DNA from: Strigamia acuminata
Lineage: Eukaryota; Arthropoda; Chilopoda; Geophilomorpha; Linotaeniidae
NCBI GenBank assembly: GCA_949358305.1
Contig: OX442315.1
Coordinates: 17,820,427-17,884,426, forward strand
Length of the DNA: 64,000 nt
Direction of reading: 5' to 3'
Shown here in pieces: positions 1 through 11,400 of the stretch (positions are counted from its first letter, which is position 1; each line of letters begins with the position of its first letter). The translations under genes were made by a program, and so were the position numbers. The notes below the pieces were generated by a model. That model saw only the letters and a list, made by a program, of their open reading frames with translations, searched no databases and was not told where the DNA came from.

Positions 1-3000
1 ACGTTAGTTTCCTGCCCTATGGCAGTTGCCCACTTTAATCTTGACCCTTGGGACTGAGGGAAAGGTCAATCATAGTCCGAGAACTCTTGTAAATACACCT
101 GTCGCTGGAACCCAGTCGTTCAGCATTAATTTTTCAAAATAAATAAATCTAACCCGAAATTAGTCGACAAAACGGTTTGTGGGGATAACAGATTTGTGTC
201 TACATGTCTGCAAGATTTTTGCTTTTTAATTTCACCATTAATCACCACAACCGACGAAATCTTCGATTATATTTTCAAAATTTACGTTTTTTCTGTTATT
301 TGGAAACGTGCGAGCATGACGAGTGTGTCCCCTTTTGTTCGGTACAAATTTCGTATTTTTTTTGTTAATTTCAGCAAAGATTCCTCAGACTTCTGGGCAT
401 TTTGCATGCATTTATGGAATGGCCATTCCGGGAACTTTTATATAAGAGAAAACTACCTGCCGCAAACTCGGTAATGTGGTGGGAAGAAAGAGGTACAAGG
501 AATGGAAAATGGATTTTTTTTTTGCATCTAATCGCGTGTAGAAAGAACGAGTACTCAGAGACGTTGAGTATTGCACCCTTTAGACGCGCAGTCACGTCTC
601 TGCACGAACGCCATTCCTCTCCCGCCGAGGCACGGAAATAGCGACCTCCTCTCCCCCACTCGAATCCGTCTACAGCCTTACTAAAATAGGTCCATTCTGC
701 CCTTTCCCGCCATCTCTATGGCAACCTGTGATGGGAACATGCCACCTGCTTCCATAAGCAGTTCTGACATCGTTTCCTCACAACTTATTTTTTTTTCGTC
801 CAAACAAAATAACAAAAAAGCAATTTTTCTTACATATTTTCCCCTCGCATTCATTACGAACAAAACAAACAAAGTGCCAACCGGATATCAATGCCCCGTT
901 AAATTTCTCTTTAATTTCCTGTACCTTGAGTACTTTCAATCCCAAGATGCATTAATCTATGATATGATGTCACATGTTGATTAAGAGCTGATTGAAGTAT
1001 ATGGGTAGGCGTATCCGCGTTATATTTGGCGAGAATAACATGAGTTAATTCATCATTAGTTGACAGGTAGGATTTTTTTACATTTTCTTTTTTCTTTCTT
1101 TCTTTCTTTTCGATTGCGTTGTGTACGTCTATGAGATTCTTTCGGTGAAAATGACAATAGTTTAAATTCCATTTCCTATATTGCTCAACTGAGCGTCCCC
1201 CTTTAGCCCAAGAATAAGTACTTTAATTTGTTACTATTGGCAACCACCAGATGGAATTTCATGAGTTGTCGTCATTGCAGCGACGCGCAGTAACGATTTT
1301 AGTGATTGGCCTGGCTCGTTTGACCCGCAAATATCAGACACACATGGCACACACTCGTTATCATATTTAAAAAGGAGAAATATTTTATGTCTCGGATGAT
1401 AAAGAAATGTCAATAAGTTTATGTTTTGCACTTTGTTGCGAGTACATTGAGATGAAACGTGTTCCAGCTTTGAATTTCCCATCGATTCGACACCAACTGT
1501 TTAAACAAGATGCACCAAATAAATTCGAATTTCTCACCTCTCACCTTGCTGCACATTTGACCGAATTACGAGAGATCAAAAAGGCCAAAATCCAAAAATA
1601 AGAGAGAGTAATATAATATTTAAAGATGGGATTTTATTAGACAAACATGCACGTTTACCTCCTTCACTTTTATGGCATCTAAAACTTTTTATTTTTATTT
1701 TTTTTTATCATCTTTCGATAAATTGACAGAGTAAAGACATTGAAAGTTGCAGGAAAAAAAAGAAAAATAAAAGAAAAGAAAAAAGAGCAAAAAAATGCAT
1801 AAAGAATGTCCGTGTTTTGAACGTGTCAATTCGGAACATAGAAAAGAAACAGATAAAAGCAAAAAAAAAAGGGTTTGAACAATAGACACTTCCATGAACA
1901 CGTGAAGAGCATCATTAGAAGGCATTCAACAGAACGTGCGCATTGCCATTCCTTCTTTTCACGCCTTTTTTCTCCCGTTTTTTTTATATTTATTTATTCC
2001 GTACGGATTTTTTTATTAGCTTTTTTATCACGCTATTTTTAAATTCCATCCCTTCCAAACAAAAAAGAAAACGTAAAAAAAAAATCTATTTGCTTTAACG
2101 ATCACCATGGGAGAAATTTAAGAGAAAAGTACCACTTGTTTCTCTCCAGGTGAATCGATTGTACAAAACGCTAGGACAAGTTGACCGGAAATGGTCAACA
2201 GGTGCTTGAAAAAAATACTTAGCAGTTAGCACGGTGCAGTAAACATGTTATTTGTAAAAGAGCCTAACAATTATCTTTTCGCATAATAAAAGTAAAATAA
2301 ACTTACTTTACGTCTTGATGTTGACCCCGAATCGTTCCCACCTGAGAAATTAAATATTAAGCATGATTATTTTCGCTCATAAACATTAAGAAAACGAGTT
2401 GTAATTTGGTTTACCGACTTTACGAAATTAAATTTGACAAAAGGGAATATTCTCTTGTTTTGATAAGTCGTTTGGCTCATTCATATGTCCATAGCGCGCC
2501 CTCTTTTGCCAATATATCCTTTAAATATGACTTGAAATTAGGTACACGTACTCGCTGTGATAGAGACAGCCGTGTAACATTGGAAATTGTTAGAGATACC
2601 ACCCATTAAGATGTAGAGCGCGTGTGGCATCCGAGCTTACGACACGATCAAACCACACCGGGTTGTGACCATTGAAGATACGACGCCATTATACAACAAT
2701 CACGAAGCAATGACCGCTTTGCTTTATCTCCGAGTCGCTGTTTTGGCGCACCGATTTCATAACGTTATTATGGCTCAAGGAGGACACCTTTTAACATCAT
2801 CACATCGAGGAATGCCATTCTGCTTTGCCTTTATTTTTAGATTCATTCACTTTTAAGAGCTTGGCGTACTGTCCGGTCAATATATTGAATTTAATATGAG
2901 CGAAGTCCATTAATTCTCATTTGTTGCTCGGTGATAATTCAGCACTGTCAGTTTCAAACCGTAATACCCTTCAGTGAAACCTGTCAATACGAATATCCCG

Positions 3001-4982
3001 ATTAACAGTTGTTTTCCCAAACCAAACGGATCAGCTGGACCCATGTCCAGTTCAACCACTTTAGCTGTGAGTTTTCTGCGGTGACAACTCTAGTTCTCGA
3101 CGCAAATGCAAGGTGGGCTCATCAGAAAATTGTCTTAAGATACAATTAATCTGGTTGTTATCTTGTTTTATTCATTTCGAGCAGGCCTTAATCATATGGC
3201 CTGTCTTCTTGGTGGGCTTGTCAACATTGCTGGCACGCAACCTGAATGTTGGAGTTTGTGCTAATTGCGGTTGCGGTGCGAGATGTTTGCTTTGGTGGGC
3301 GTCGTTATTGTTGATTCGCACTAGCAATCGAAAGTACAAAGAAAGCTTTCGTGCTTGCTCTTCGCATTGTTGTTTCTTGCTTACAAAACGAAAATTCTTA
3401 GTGCGGTATATAGTCAACCGATAGAAAATGAGAAAATGTGACCTGTGGCATTTAACAATTTAAACAAAATGGATGCCACTTACTTGTTAGAGTGAGTGAA
3501 AGCTGGTGATCGATTTTGTTTGGCTGTTACCAAAGAAGATTCTTACACAGAGTGAACAAGAGCATTCTTGCTTGTGCGAATCAGTCTAGTTGTTTTTATT
3601 TTGGTTTGCCAACAATACGTTTTCGATTTCTGTTCGCCATTGAATTGCCGAAGCAGTTTCAAGCTCACTAAAAACTGCGGACTGTGACTGTGGTGAATAA
3701 AGGGAGTGATTAAACGACCACAAGTCAAATACCGACTTCACTCGCAGTCCCAGTATGGTCATATCGTCATCGTAAACAACATAACAACCGAACGCAACGT
3801 TAACAAAGTTTCCATTTATTTTTGTTTCTAGATAAACATGTTTCCAAAGCTTTCAGTGTTTAAAATGCGAAAGTTAGCTAACTTGTGTGTATTTAATAAA
3901 TATTTATTACTTAGTTGTGTATATTAATGAGTTAACCTAAAAAAATAAGCACGAAAATCAAATATTTGATGAATGCTCGAGGTTTTCGCTATAACAAGGT
4001 TAAAGACTGAATTAAGAACTGTATTGATAAATTTAAAGCTCTTTTCGTTTCCGATCGTTTTGGTATATTCAAGCAAACACGTGGAATTTAAAGTGCTGAT
4101 AGACAGCAATTTAAATCCCACACCTGCTTAAAAGAACGTCTATTTTGGGACATTTAAAATTTGTGCTTTTATTTATATCGTTATTTATTTTCCCACCATA
4201 AAAGTATCCCTGCACATTTGTCACGCGTATCGTGCATGCAGACGAAGAAAAACAAGAGAAATTCACTAAAACAATTATTCCCCATTTTATTTAATTGCTC
4301 AAATTCAAACGGAGCGTAGAAAATTTGCAACCACACACTCAACTTGACAACTGTTGATGCATTTCAAAGCGCCCTTTCCATTCGCGTACATCCATCGACA
4401 CGATGCGATAATGCAATTTTCTCACTTTAATGAGCGATTCCATTTTCCTCTCCGTCGTTTGTGCGGATTTAATTCCCGAGAATTGGGAAAAGCTGCACAT
4501 GGCGCCAGCATTCATTCAATCAACCAACCTGATGTAGAGCAACAAAAATTTCATCAACCCCGACGCCATTTGCCACGCCACATTCCAAAACCCAAAACGT
4601 CTGCATTTGAGCAAAGAACAAAGTGGAAAAAATCCGTTTCCCGACACATTCCTCACTCACAGACAATAGAATTCAATTTGTGTCTGTTAAAGAGAAGAAA
4701 AATTGAAATTTCGATTTTCAACGGCGCCAAAAATACCCGCACGGCCCAATCTGCCTAATTAAACAACATTGTACGTGTTCAAAAGTTAGAAAGTGGACTC
4801 GGCACGTGGGTTGAGTTTGTCGAACTATTTATTCAAAAAACAAAACAAGATGGTGGTTACAAAAGGATTAACGAAAAGAGTCTTATTGGTTGGTTGGGCA
4901 ATCCAAATGTAAGAAAGCGCGTGTGGGCGCAGCACCTGGTGGGGCGAAGCCTAACAAACATATTTCAACTACAAGCGTAAAA
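1..4982. other. Upstream intergenic DNA, no supported gene
   Basis: No open reading frame here carries a recognisable domain. The longest, about 134 codons at 4354-4758 on the plus strand, has no motif, no convincing splice context and ordinary composition. A somewhat GC-richer patch at about 570-660 could be a regulatory segment of a neighbour outside the window. The rest is AT-rich with short homopolymers. I see no RNA gene. Confidence 0.5.
1085..1110. repeat. (CTTT)n microsatellite
   Basis: Short run of TTTC units in AT-rich intergenic DNA. No gene nearby. Confidence 0.7.
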
Positions 4983-5191
4983 GGGGCCGTTCATAAATTA
5001 CGTAACGCTTTAGGGGATGGAGGTGGTTTCAAACTTTGTTATTGTTGTTGCGACGGGGGAGGAAGGGGGTTTTTAATAATGTTACGTAATTTCTTCGGGG
5101 TGTTTGCGGATTTATTACGACCTTGTTACAGGGTGGGGGAAGGGGGTAAAAAAATCCAAAAATTTGCGTTACGTAATTTATGGACAGCCCC
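4983..5191. mobile_element. MITE with 26-bp terminal inverted repeats
   Basis: The left end starts GGGGCCGTTCATAAATTACG. The right end is its reverse complement with two mismatches (24 of 26 positions match, both ending in TTACGTAACGC-type sequence). The 209-bp interior has G-rich tracts and no coding capacity. This is the layout of a non-autonomous DNA transposon. The flanks are A-rich, so the target-site duplication cannot be read with certainty (possibly AAA or AAAA). I do not assign a superfamily. Confidence 0.75.
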
Positions 5192-6640
5192 AAAAAAGAA
5201 AATTTGGTCGATATCAGTCGTGGTCTTTACGTAACATTCTTATCGACTCTTGTGAGTTGCGGAACGCGTGCCTTGCAGACATTTTCCGACTGATTCACCT
5301 GCTACTTTTCCCATTGGCCAAGAATTCTTAAGAAAAGGCGCGTGATAAGGTTCGGGGTTGTTAATTTTTAATCTCTCAGGTCATTGGAGAGATAACTAAT
5401 GATGTTTTCATACACAAACGTTTCGCAGAGTAAAGACATTAGTGTTTGTAATTAGTAACTTCGGCTGGCAGTTTTTCGATGCAATGCATTTATATCTCGT
5501 TGGAGGCGCCTGTTTCTTCTCTTTCATTTATTTCCTATCGGATTATCCGTCGTTTCTCTTTTATAATTAACCGAGCTTCTCTGGAAAATAATCAAAAGCC
5601 GATTACCACACTTATTAGTTATTACCAACTAGTTTCTACTCTGGTACTTCACTTTGTGGTTACTTAATATTGACAATTTACATTTTGTTGTTTATTTAAT
5701 TGATTTTTGACCTCCCAACACGTCAACGAGATTTCACGGGATTTTTCTGTTGGGTTTCCTTATTTCATTTAAGGAATTTTTATTGTTTACATAATTTATG
5801 ACAAATTATTAATAAATTTTAATGAAATTTCTGCACTTGCTGCATGGGAGTGACTTATTGGTATTATTCCAGTATTTGTTTAGACTGTTAATAACGAGAC
5901 CTTGCCCATTCACGTTTTGTGTGTGCATATATAAAAAATTCTAAGCATTAAATAAACAAGTGACATTGATCGTACGATACTCTAGGCTAAATAAAGTTGA
6001 AAAATCAAGTAAACCGAGCAAACAGACTTGCTCATACAAGAATAAGATTACCAGTTTAAGCTGAACACAGCCAAAAACAACAAACGAGTTCACGTGGCAT
6101 TTAGCAACTCCAACATCGATGGTATCTGTACTTACTAAAATAAACTTAGTCGCGTATTTCAACCCATTTAAAGAGAACATTGTATCCACCCTTAATTCTC
6201 ACCCCTGCTTTTTCAAATAAAACTTAGATTCTGGCTCTTTCCTTGAATTTATTAACATAAAAAGTAAAATTTTACTTCTTTTCTATGGTTCAATATACAC
6301 ATCGACATTTTTATAGTGCGCCACTCATGCCGGAACCTCAATTCGATTAAGATGTCATATTTTTACGAGAATGTTTGCTAAAACAACAAAATTAAGTGTT
6401 TCAAAATGATTTTTCCTTCATAGTTGTATGTGAAGTAATATCATTTTTATGGCAGTATAAAGCAAATCCCAGTTACGATCTGTTTATGATGGCACTGTGA
6501 ATGGCCTTCATTGATGCCGCGATGGTCCGTGTCCCGATTTCGCAACTGCTCTCAACGTTACAAGTATGTCAGATGAGATGATAATTTAGCCGACAATCGA
6601 AAGCCACTAAAAATCCCGACTAAATTCCGCCTCATCGGTC
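5192..6640. other. Intergenic DNA upstream of mGluRA
   Basis: AT-rich with no supported reading frame or RNA gene. It ends in the candidate promoter of the receptor gene. Confidence 0.5.
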
Positions 6641-6649
6641 AGTGAATCA

Positions 6650-6690
6650 TATATACGGGAGAATAAAAGCCGGCCAAAGCCGGTCGCAGT
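6650..6690 (+). promoter_or_regulatory. Candidate promoter of mGluRA
   Basis: A TATATA stretch at 6650-6655 is followed by a CAGT initiator-like sequence whose A is at 6688, within a GC-richer stretch containing repeated AAAGCCGG units. The spacing of about 38 nt is longer than the usual 30-31, so this is tentative. It lies 450 bp before the start codon, a sensible place for the receptor's 5' end. Confidence 0.3.
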
Positions 6691-7094
6691 CGGTTTGCAC
6701 TAAAACGACCCGGATTAGGTCTTGAAACGATGATCAACTGTAACATTTATAGCGGAAACAGCAACAAAAAAAAGGACAAAAGTTCAAGGAACACACCAAT
6801 TTCCTCTTTCCTTTCATTAACCGTTCAAACAAAGAGAAAAAGACAGAGAGAAAAAAGTCCTAAGATATAACGAGTGATTACGCCACATTGACCTAGCATA
6901 AACAAAATGTCACACAACGACAACACTTTTTAACGACGCCATTAAAACGCTCGTTAATCAAGTGAAATTTCTACATAAAAAACAAATGCTATTTAATAAT
7001 TGTTTCGTAGGTTAAATGGTTACCAAGCCAACAGAAATGCAGAGTAGCAGATAGACTGATCCATTCATTGTTGTTTATTTTGTTTCGTTGACAG

Positions 7095-7138
7095 GTGGCC
7101 ACCTAATGCGGTGATGAGCTGAGCCCTCGTCGGGGCTG
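7095..7138 (+). promoter_or_regulatory. mGluRA 5' UTR with two minimal uORFs
   Basis: A pyrimidine-rich acceptor ends in AG at 7093-7094, so the coding exon probably begins at 7095 with 44 nt of leader. The leader holds two overlapping two-codon upstream reading frames: ATG-CGG-TGA at 7106-7114 and ATG-AGC-TGA at 7114-7122, sharing the A at 7114. Both end before the receptor start at 7139. They could reduce initiation at the main ATG. Confidence 0.5.
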
Positions 7139-8489
7139 ATGGCGCGAAGCTGGACGCCGCCCTCATCGCTAACAACCCTCGCGGCAGCAGTTTGGCTGTC
7201 TCTAGTCGAAGTGTGCACGGCCCAGTTGGCAGCGTCCGTACCCGGAAGTTTGGTCTTAGGTGGTCTCTTCCCCGTCCACCAAAAAGGGGACCGCACGTCA
7301 TGCGGCCACCTTAACAAGGCGCGCGGCATCCAGCGTGTCGAAGCGATGTTGTACGCGGTGGATCGCATCAACGCCGACCCCCGCATCTTGCCCAACATTC
7401 AGCTGGGAGCCCTCGTGCTCGACACGTGCTCGCTCGACACTTACGCACTCAACCAGTCGCTCGAGTTTATCCGCGCTGCGCTCATCAACACCGTGGACGC
7501 GTCAGCTCTTGAGTGTGCCGACGGCTCCGAGCCCCGGGAACGCGATGGGGCGCGCCCGGTGACGGTGGCGGGCGTGGTCGGCGCCTCAATCACTAGCGTC
7601 TCCATCCAGGTGGCGAATCTGTTGCGTCTGTTCCGCATCCCTCAAATCAGCCCGGCGTCCACGGGCGAGATGCTGAGCGACAAGACTCGTTTCGAGTTTT
7701 TCGCTCGCACTGTGCCTCCGGATAACTTCCAGGCCTTGGCACTCGTCGACATCGTCCAGCAACTCAACTGGACCTACGTTTCCACCGTGGCTTCCGAGGA
7801 CCAATACGGCGAGGCGGGAATCGACCGCTTCCAGAGAGAGGCACGTGCGAGGAACATCTGCATCGGCGCTTCCGAGAAAGTGCCCCATAAGGCCAATGCT
7901 TCCGCCTTCGACGCCATCGTGCGAAATCTGGAGCGCAATGCTGCACGCGGGGTTGTGCTTTTCATCGTCTCCGATGATTTGCGGGGAGTGTTGCTGGCGG
8001 CCAAGCGGGCCAACGTCTCGCTCTCGTGGGTGGCCAGCGACGCTTGGGGTCGCCAAGCCAAACTGCTCGAAGGGTTGGAGGATGTGGCCGAAGGAGCCAT
8101 CACTGTCGAGCTGGAGTACGTCGAGATGGAGGAGTTTGGCGACCACATGATGAGTTTGACGCCGCAGAACAACTCGAGGAACCCGTGGTTCAGCGAGTTC
8201 TGGGAGGAATCGTTCCAGTGTATTTTATCCAACTACTCGCAGCAATACGTGCACAATAAAACTCAGTCCCTTCCGCTGTGCTCGGACGGGCTTCGTCTCG
8301 ATCGTCACGTCTACACGCAGGACTCAAAAGTGCAGTTCGTCATCGACGCAGTTTACGCCTTCGCCCACGCCTATCACAACCTACACACTAATATTTGCGG
8401 ACCGCAATCCAGGCAAGTGTGTCCGGCCATGCGCTCCTACGACGGATTTGAGTTTTACTGGAATTACCTTCTCAACGTTTCTTTCATAG
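7139..8489 (+). CDS. mGluR: mGluRA exon 1: signal peptide and most of ligand domain
   Basis: Encodes residues 1-450 plus one base. The start is the first ATG in frame and is followed by a hydrophobic leader ([18 protein letters not shown]). Family landmarks include [37 protein letters not shown] and NSRNPWF. The whole ligand lobe lies in one 1.35-kb exon that is strikingly GC-rich (many GCG, CGC and CTC codons) against the AT-rich surroundings. The donor is GTAAAT at 8490, phase 1. Confidence 0.96.
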
Positions 8490-11400
8490 GTAAATATATT
8501 TTAATACGTAATGTCAAATTAAAACTACCTCGGTGTAATCAATACAGATCAACTAGAATGCAATTTGTAATCCATCTTCAATCATTCTGCACAAATAAAT
8601 GTCGTTTAGTCACGAGGGAAAGGAAACTAATTTGCTCATGTCAACCCCTATCCCTATCCCAGTCGCTCTTGCCTATTTGCTTTAAGTTGTAACTCCTTAC
8701 TCCGTGCTCCAGGGATGAGCCAACAAAACAAACGGAGAATGGGGCAACAAAGAGAGGCATAACTGAACTCAAACAGTTCCCTGTACACCGACTGGAGACA
8801 ACTGACCTCTTGTTTAGTGTCAGTGCCACGAAAAACAAGTACGAAAGAAAAGCAGATCGATTTGTTTATCTCTTGGAAATTATTATTTAACCATAAACCC
8901 GAGAAATAGCCGAAATAATTAAACTTGCACAACTTTTCACAAATATTAGTAGAAATAATCTCCAATCCCGTACAGTCCAAAAATATATTCACAATTAATG
9001 CATTCCAAAATGTACAGCAAATTAAGTGTAATATGTTTACATTAAATAATGTATTTTTGAGCCATAGGGGATTTCATTTTATTTTTCTACCAAAAAGAAA
9101 AGAAAAATTATTTATTTAAAAAGAATTGGTTTTCACTAACCGCCTAGACTCCCGAGAGAATTAAAGAATCCCAATCTCCCAATATCCGTGTGGCGATTTA
9201 AGTCTAGTCGTATAATTCGTCCTTATTTCTACCTCGAGACCTTCATCCACATCGAAAGTGGGAGGGTGTGTAGAGGTTCCATCTTACCGCCCTAATTGGT
9301 TTTCGGACGTGACGTGAGAAACGCGCACCACCCGTGGGCGTCCATTATTCATTCCTACACCGACCTAAGAGAAACAAAATTTACATCAAACTATTCCAAA
9401 AACAAACAATTCACAAATGGCAAAAACAATCTAGCAATTACACTTTTTATTTAATTCGCAAATAATAATTAAAAACTTAATTAGCAATCAAATCATGTCC
9501 AACTCTTACCAATTAATTTTTCTGTCTAGATTTGGCTGGAAGCGAAGTGAAATTTGACGAAAGAGGAGACGGGCTGGGACGATACATCATTATGAATTAC
9601 CAAATGGTCGGAAACAACACTTACGAATACCGGGTTATAGGTAAACTCTTTGTTTTATTTTTAGTGTCGTTTAGAAATTAAAATATGTACGAGTTTCAGT
9701 CCCGTCAAATAACTGACGAGTTTTGTTTTACATTTTTAAAATCGGTCATAGCGAAGTGCATCGCTGCTTTATGTAATTTCCAATAGTTTAATGGTTGAAT
9801 TACTGTCATTTCCTACTGCATTCGCATCAAAAAGAAAAGAAAGGTAAAGAGGGAATTGCACAATCTACACTAAAGCAAATATAATGTTTTTTTTTGTCAT
9901 CTTTGTCATGCGCACAACTCCCGTTTGTCCCAGGTTCCTTCCAGTAAGTTGAAGTTGAGAGCTTCCACGAGATCATTTTCAATTTAAAATTTATGTTGAT
10001 GACTACTCTAAATAATTCTCTAACTAGTATTGGTCAGTGGGCAGTGGCCCATCTAAGCCATTACCCACCTGTTCCCAATACCAGGCACTTAAAGAAATGA
10101 GACAACAAAATGTTTTATTCAACTGGAAATACGTCTTCCTGACAAGACATGCTGTTTAAATGAACTGTAAAATTCACATTGATGAATATATGTATGTTAC
10201 CCTCCTCGTTAACCCTCATCCATCCAACCGAGAGTCAACATGGACGTCCAAAATGGGTTTTACTTCTGCTTCTCTAAATATTTCAAGCAACAAAGAACAA
10301 CAAAAACAATTGTTGACCTCCCTAGATGAGAAAAACGTTGCAAAATAATATTACAGTAGAACGCCAATTGTCCGAACGTCGGTTATGCGAACCACCGGTT
10401 ACCCGAACAGCGTTAATAGATTTTTTTGTAGGTTTTCTAACGAATTTTTGTATGTCCAATTATGCAAACAAAACAGTTTTTATATCCCTAATAGGCATTC
10501 TACTGCACAAGATAGTACAGAAAAATCTTCACATTTTTCAAGTTTGTCTCGTGGGAGAATGTGAAGATATTTTTTGGCCATAGATGAACCATTATTGTGG
10601 GCAGAGCCAAAGTGCATTATGTCATAATTTTCCAATGGTCCATTAAACTATTATTACCAAGTAGAAGTATTCACTCCAGTCTCTTATTTCAGTCTTACCT
10701 CAAATTACATAGTGTAAGCAGCCGCAGCTGGAATAAATAAACTTCAGAACCAAATTGCAAGATTCACAGTACTTGGAAATTGAAGAAGTGCTACGAGCAT
10801 TCTCTCACTCTCAGTTTTACTGCTTTATCAAGTTACAAAAGGTCTCGTTGCCATGGCAACCAACAAAGATCTTAGGTATATTGAAAAGGGCAATAGCACG
10901 GTCTGCAACTCGAAAAACATAGCAAAAGCAACCAAGCCAAATCGTTTTTTTCAATTGCTGGGAATCTTGAAACTAGTCTGTTCTTGTGACAACCTCATGA
11001 GAAAAACCCTATAGAGAAAATGAACCTAACTGCCACAAGAATGCATTGTTCGACATTCGACAATGACATCGTCTCATTCCTGCTTTGTTGACATCACAAC
11101 CAGCAAACAAAACAACTGACATCTTTTGTTAACATCTCACATTCTGTGACTCAATCGTCAACTTGAACTCTTTTTGATTGTCGAAATGCTATTGTTAAGC
11201 TCGTGATATATCCAACCAATGGAAGTTTTTCACAGCTTTTGAAAACGGTCCAAAGACGTCGTCACCCCCCATTGGAACAAAACTTTCCTTCACCCAGCTT
11301 ATCAGATAAAACGGCAGTTTTATGTTCGACTACTATACAAATTTCGCTCAATCATTGGAAGTGAGTAATGTTACATGCTGTAATAAATATTTTCAAAGCC

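Noticed and set aside
4354-4758. 134-codon plus-strand frame
   Set aside because: No motif, no conserved pattern and no neighbouring exons that fit; length is within chance for a window this size.
7586-8146. 186-codon minus-strand frame opposite mGluRA exon 1
   Set aside because: It is a shadow of a GC-rich coding exon, with no domain and no splice or promoter support.
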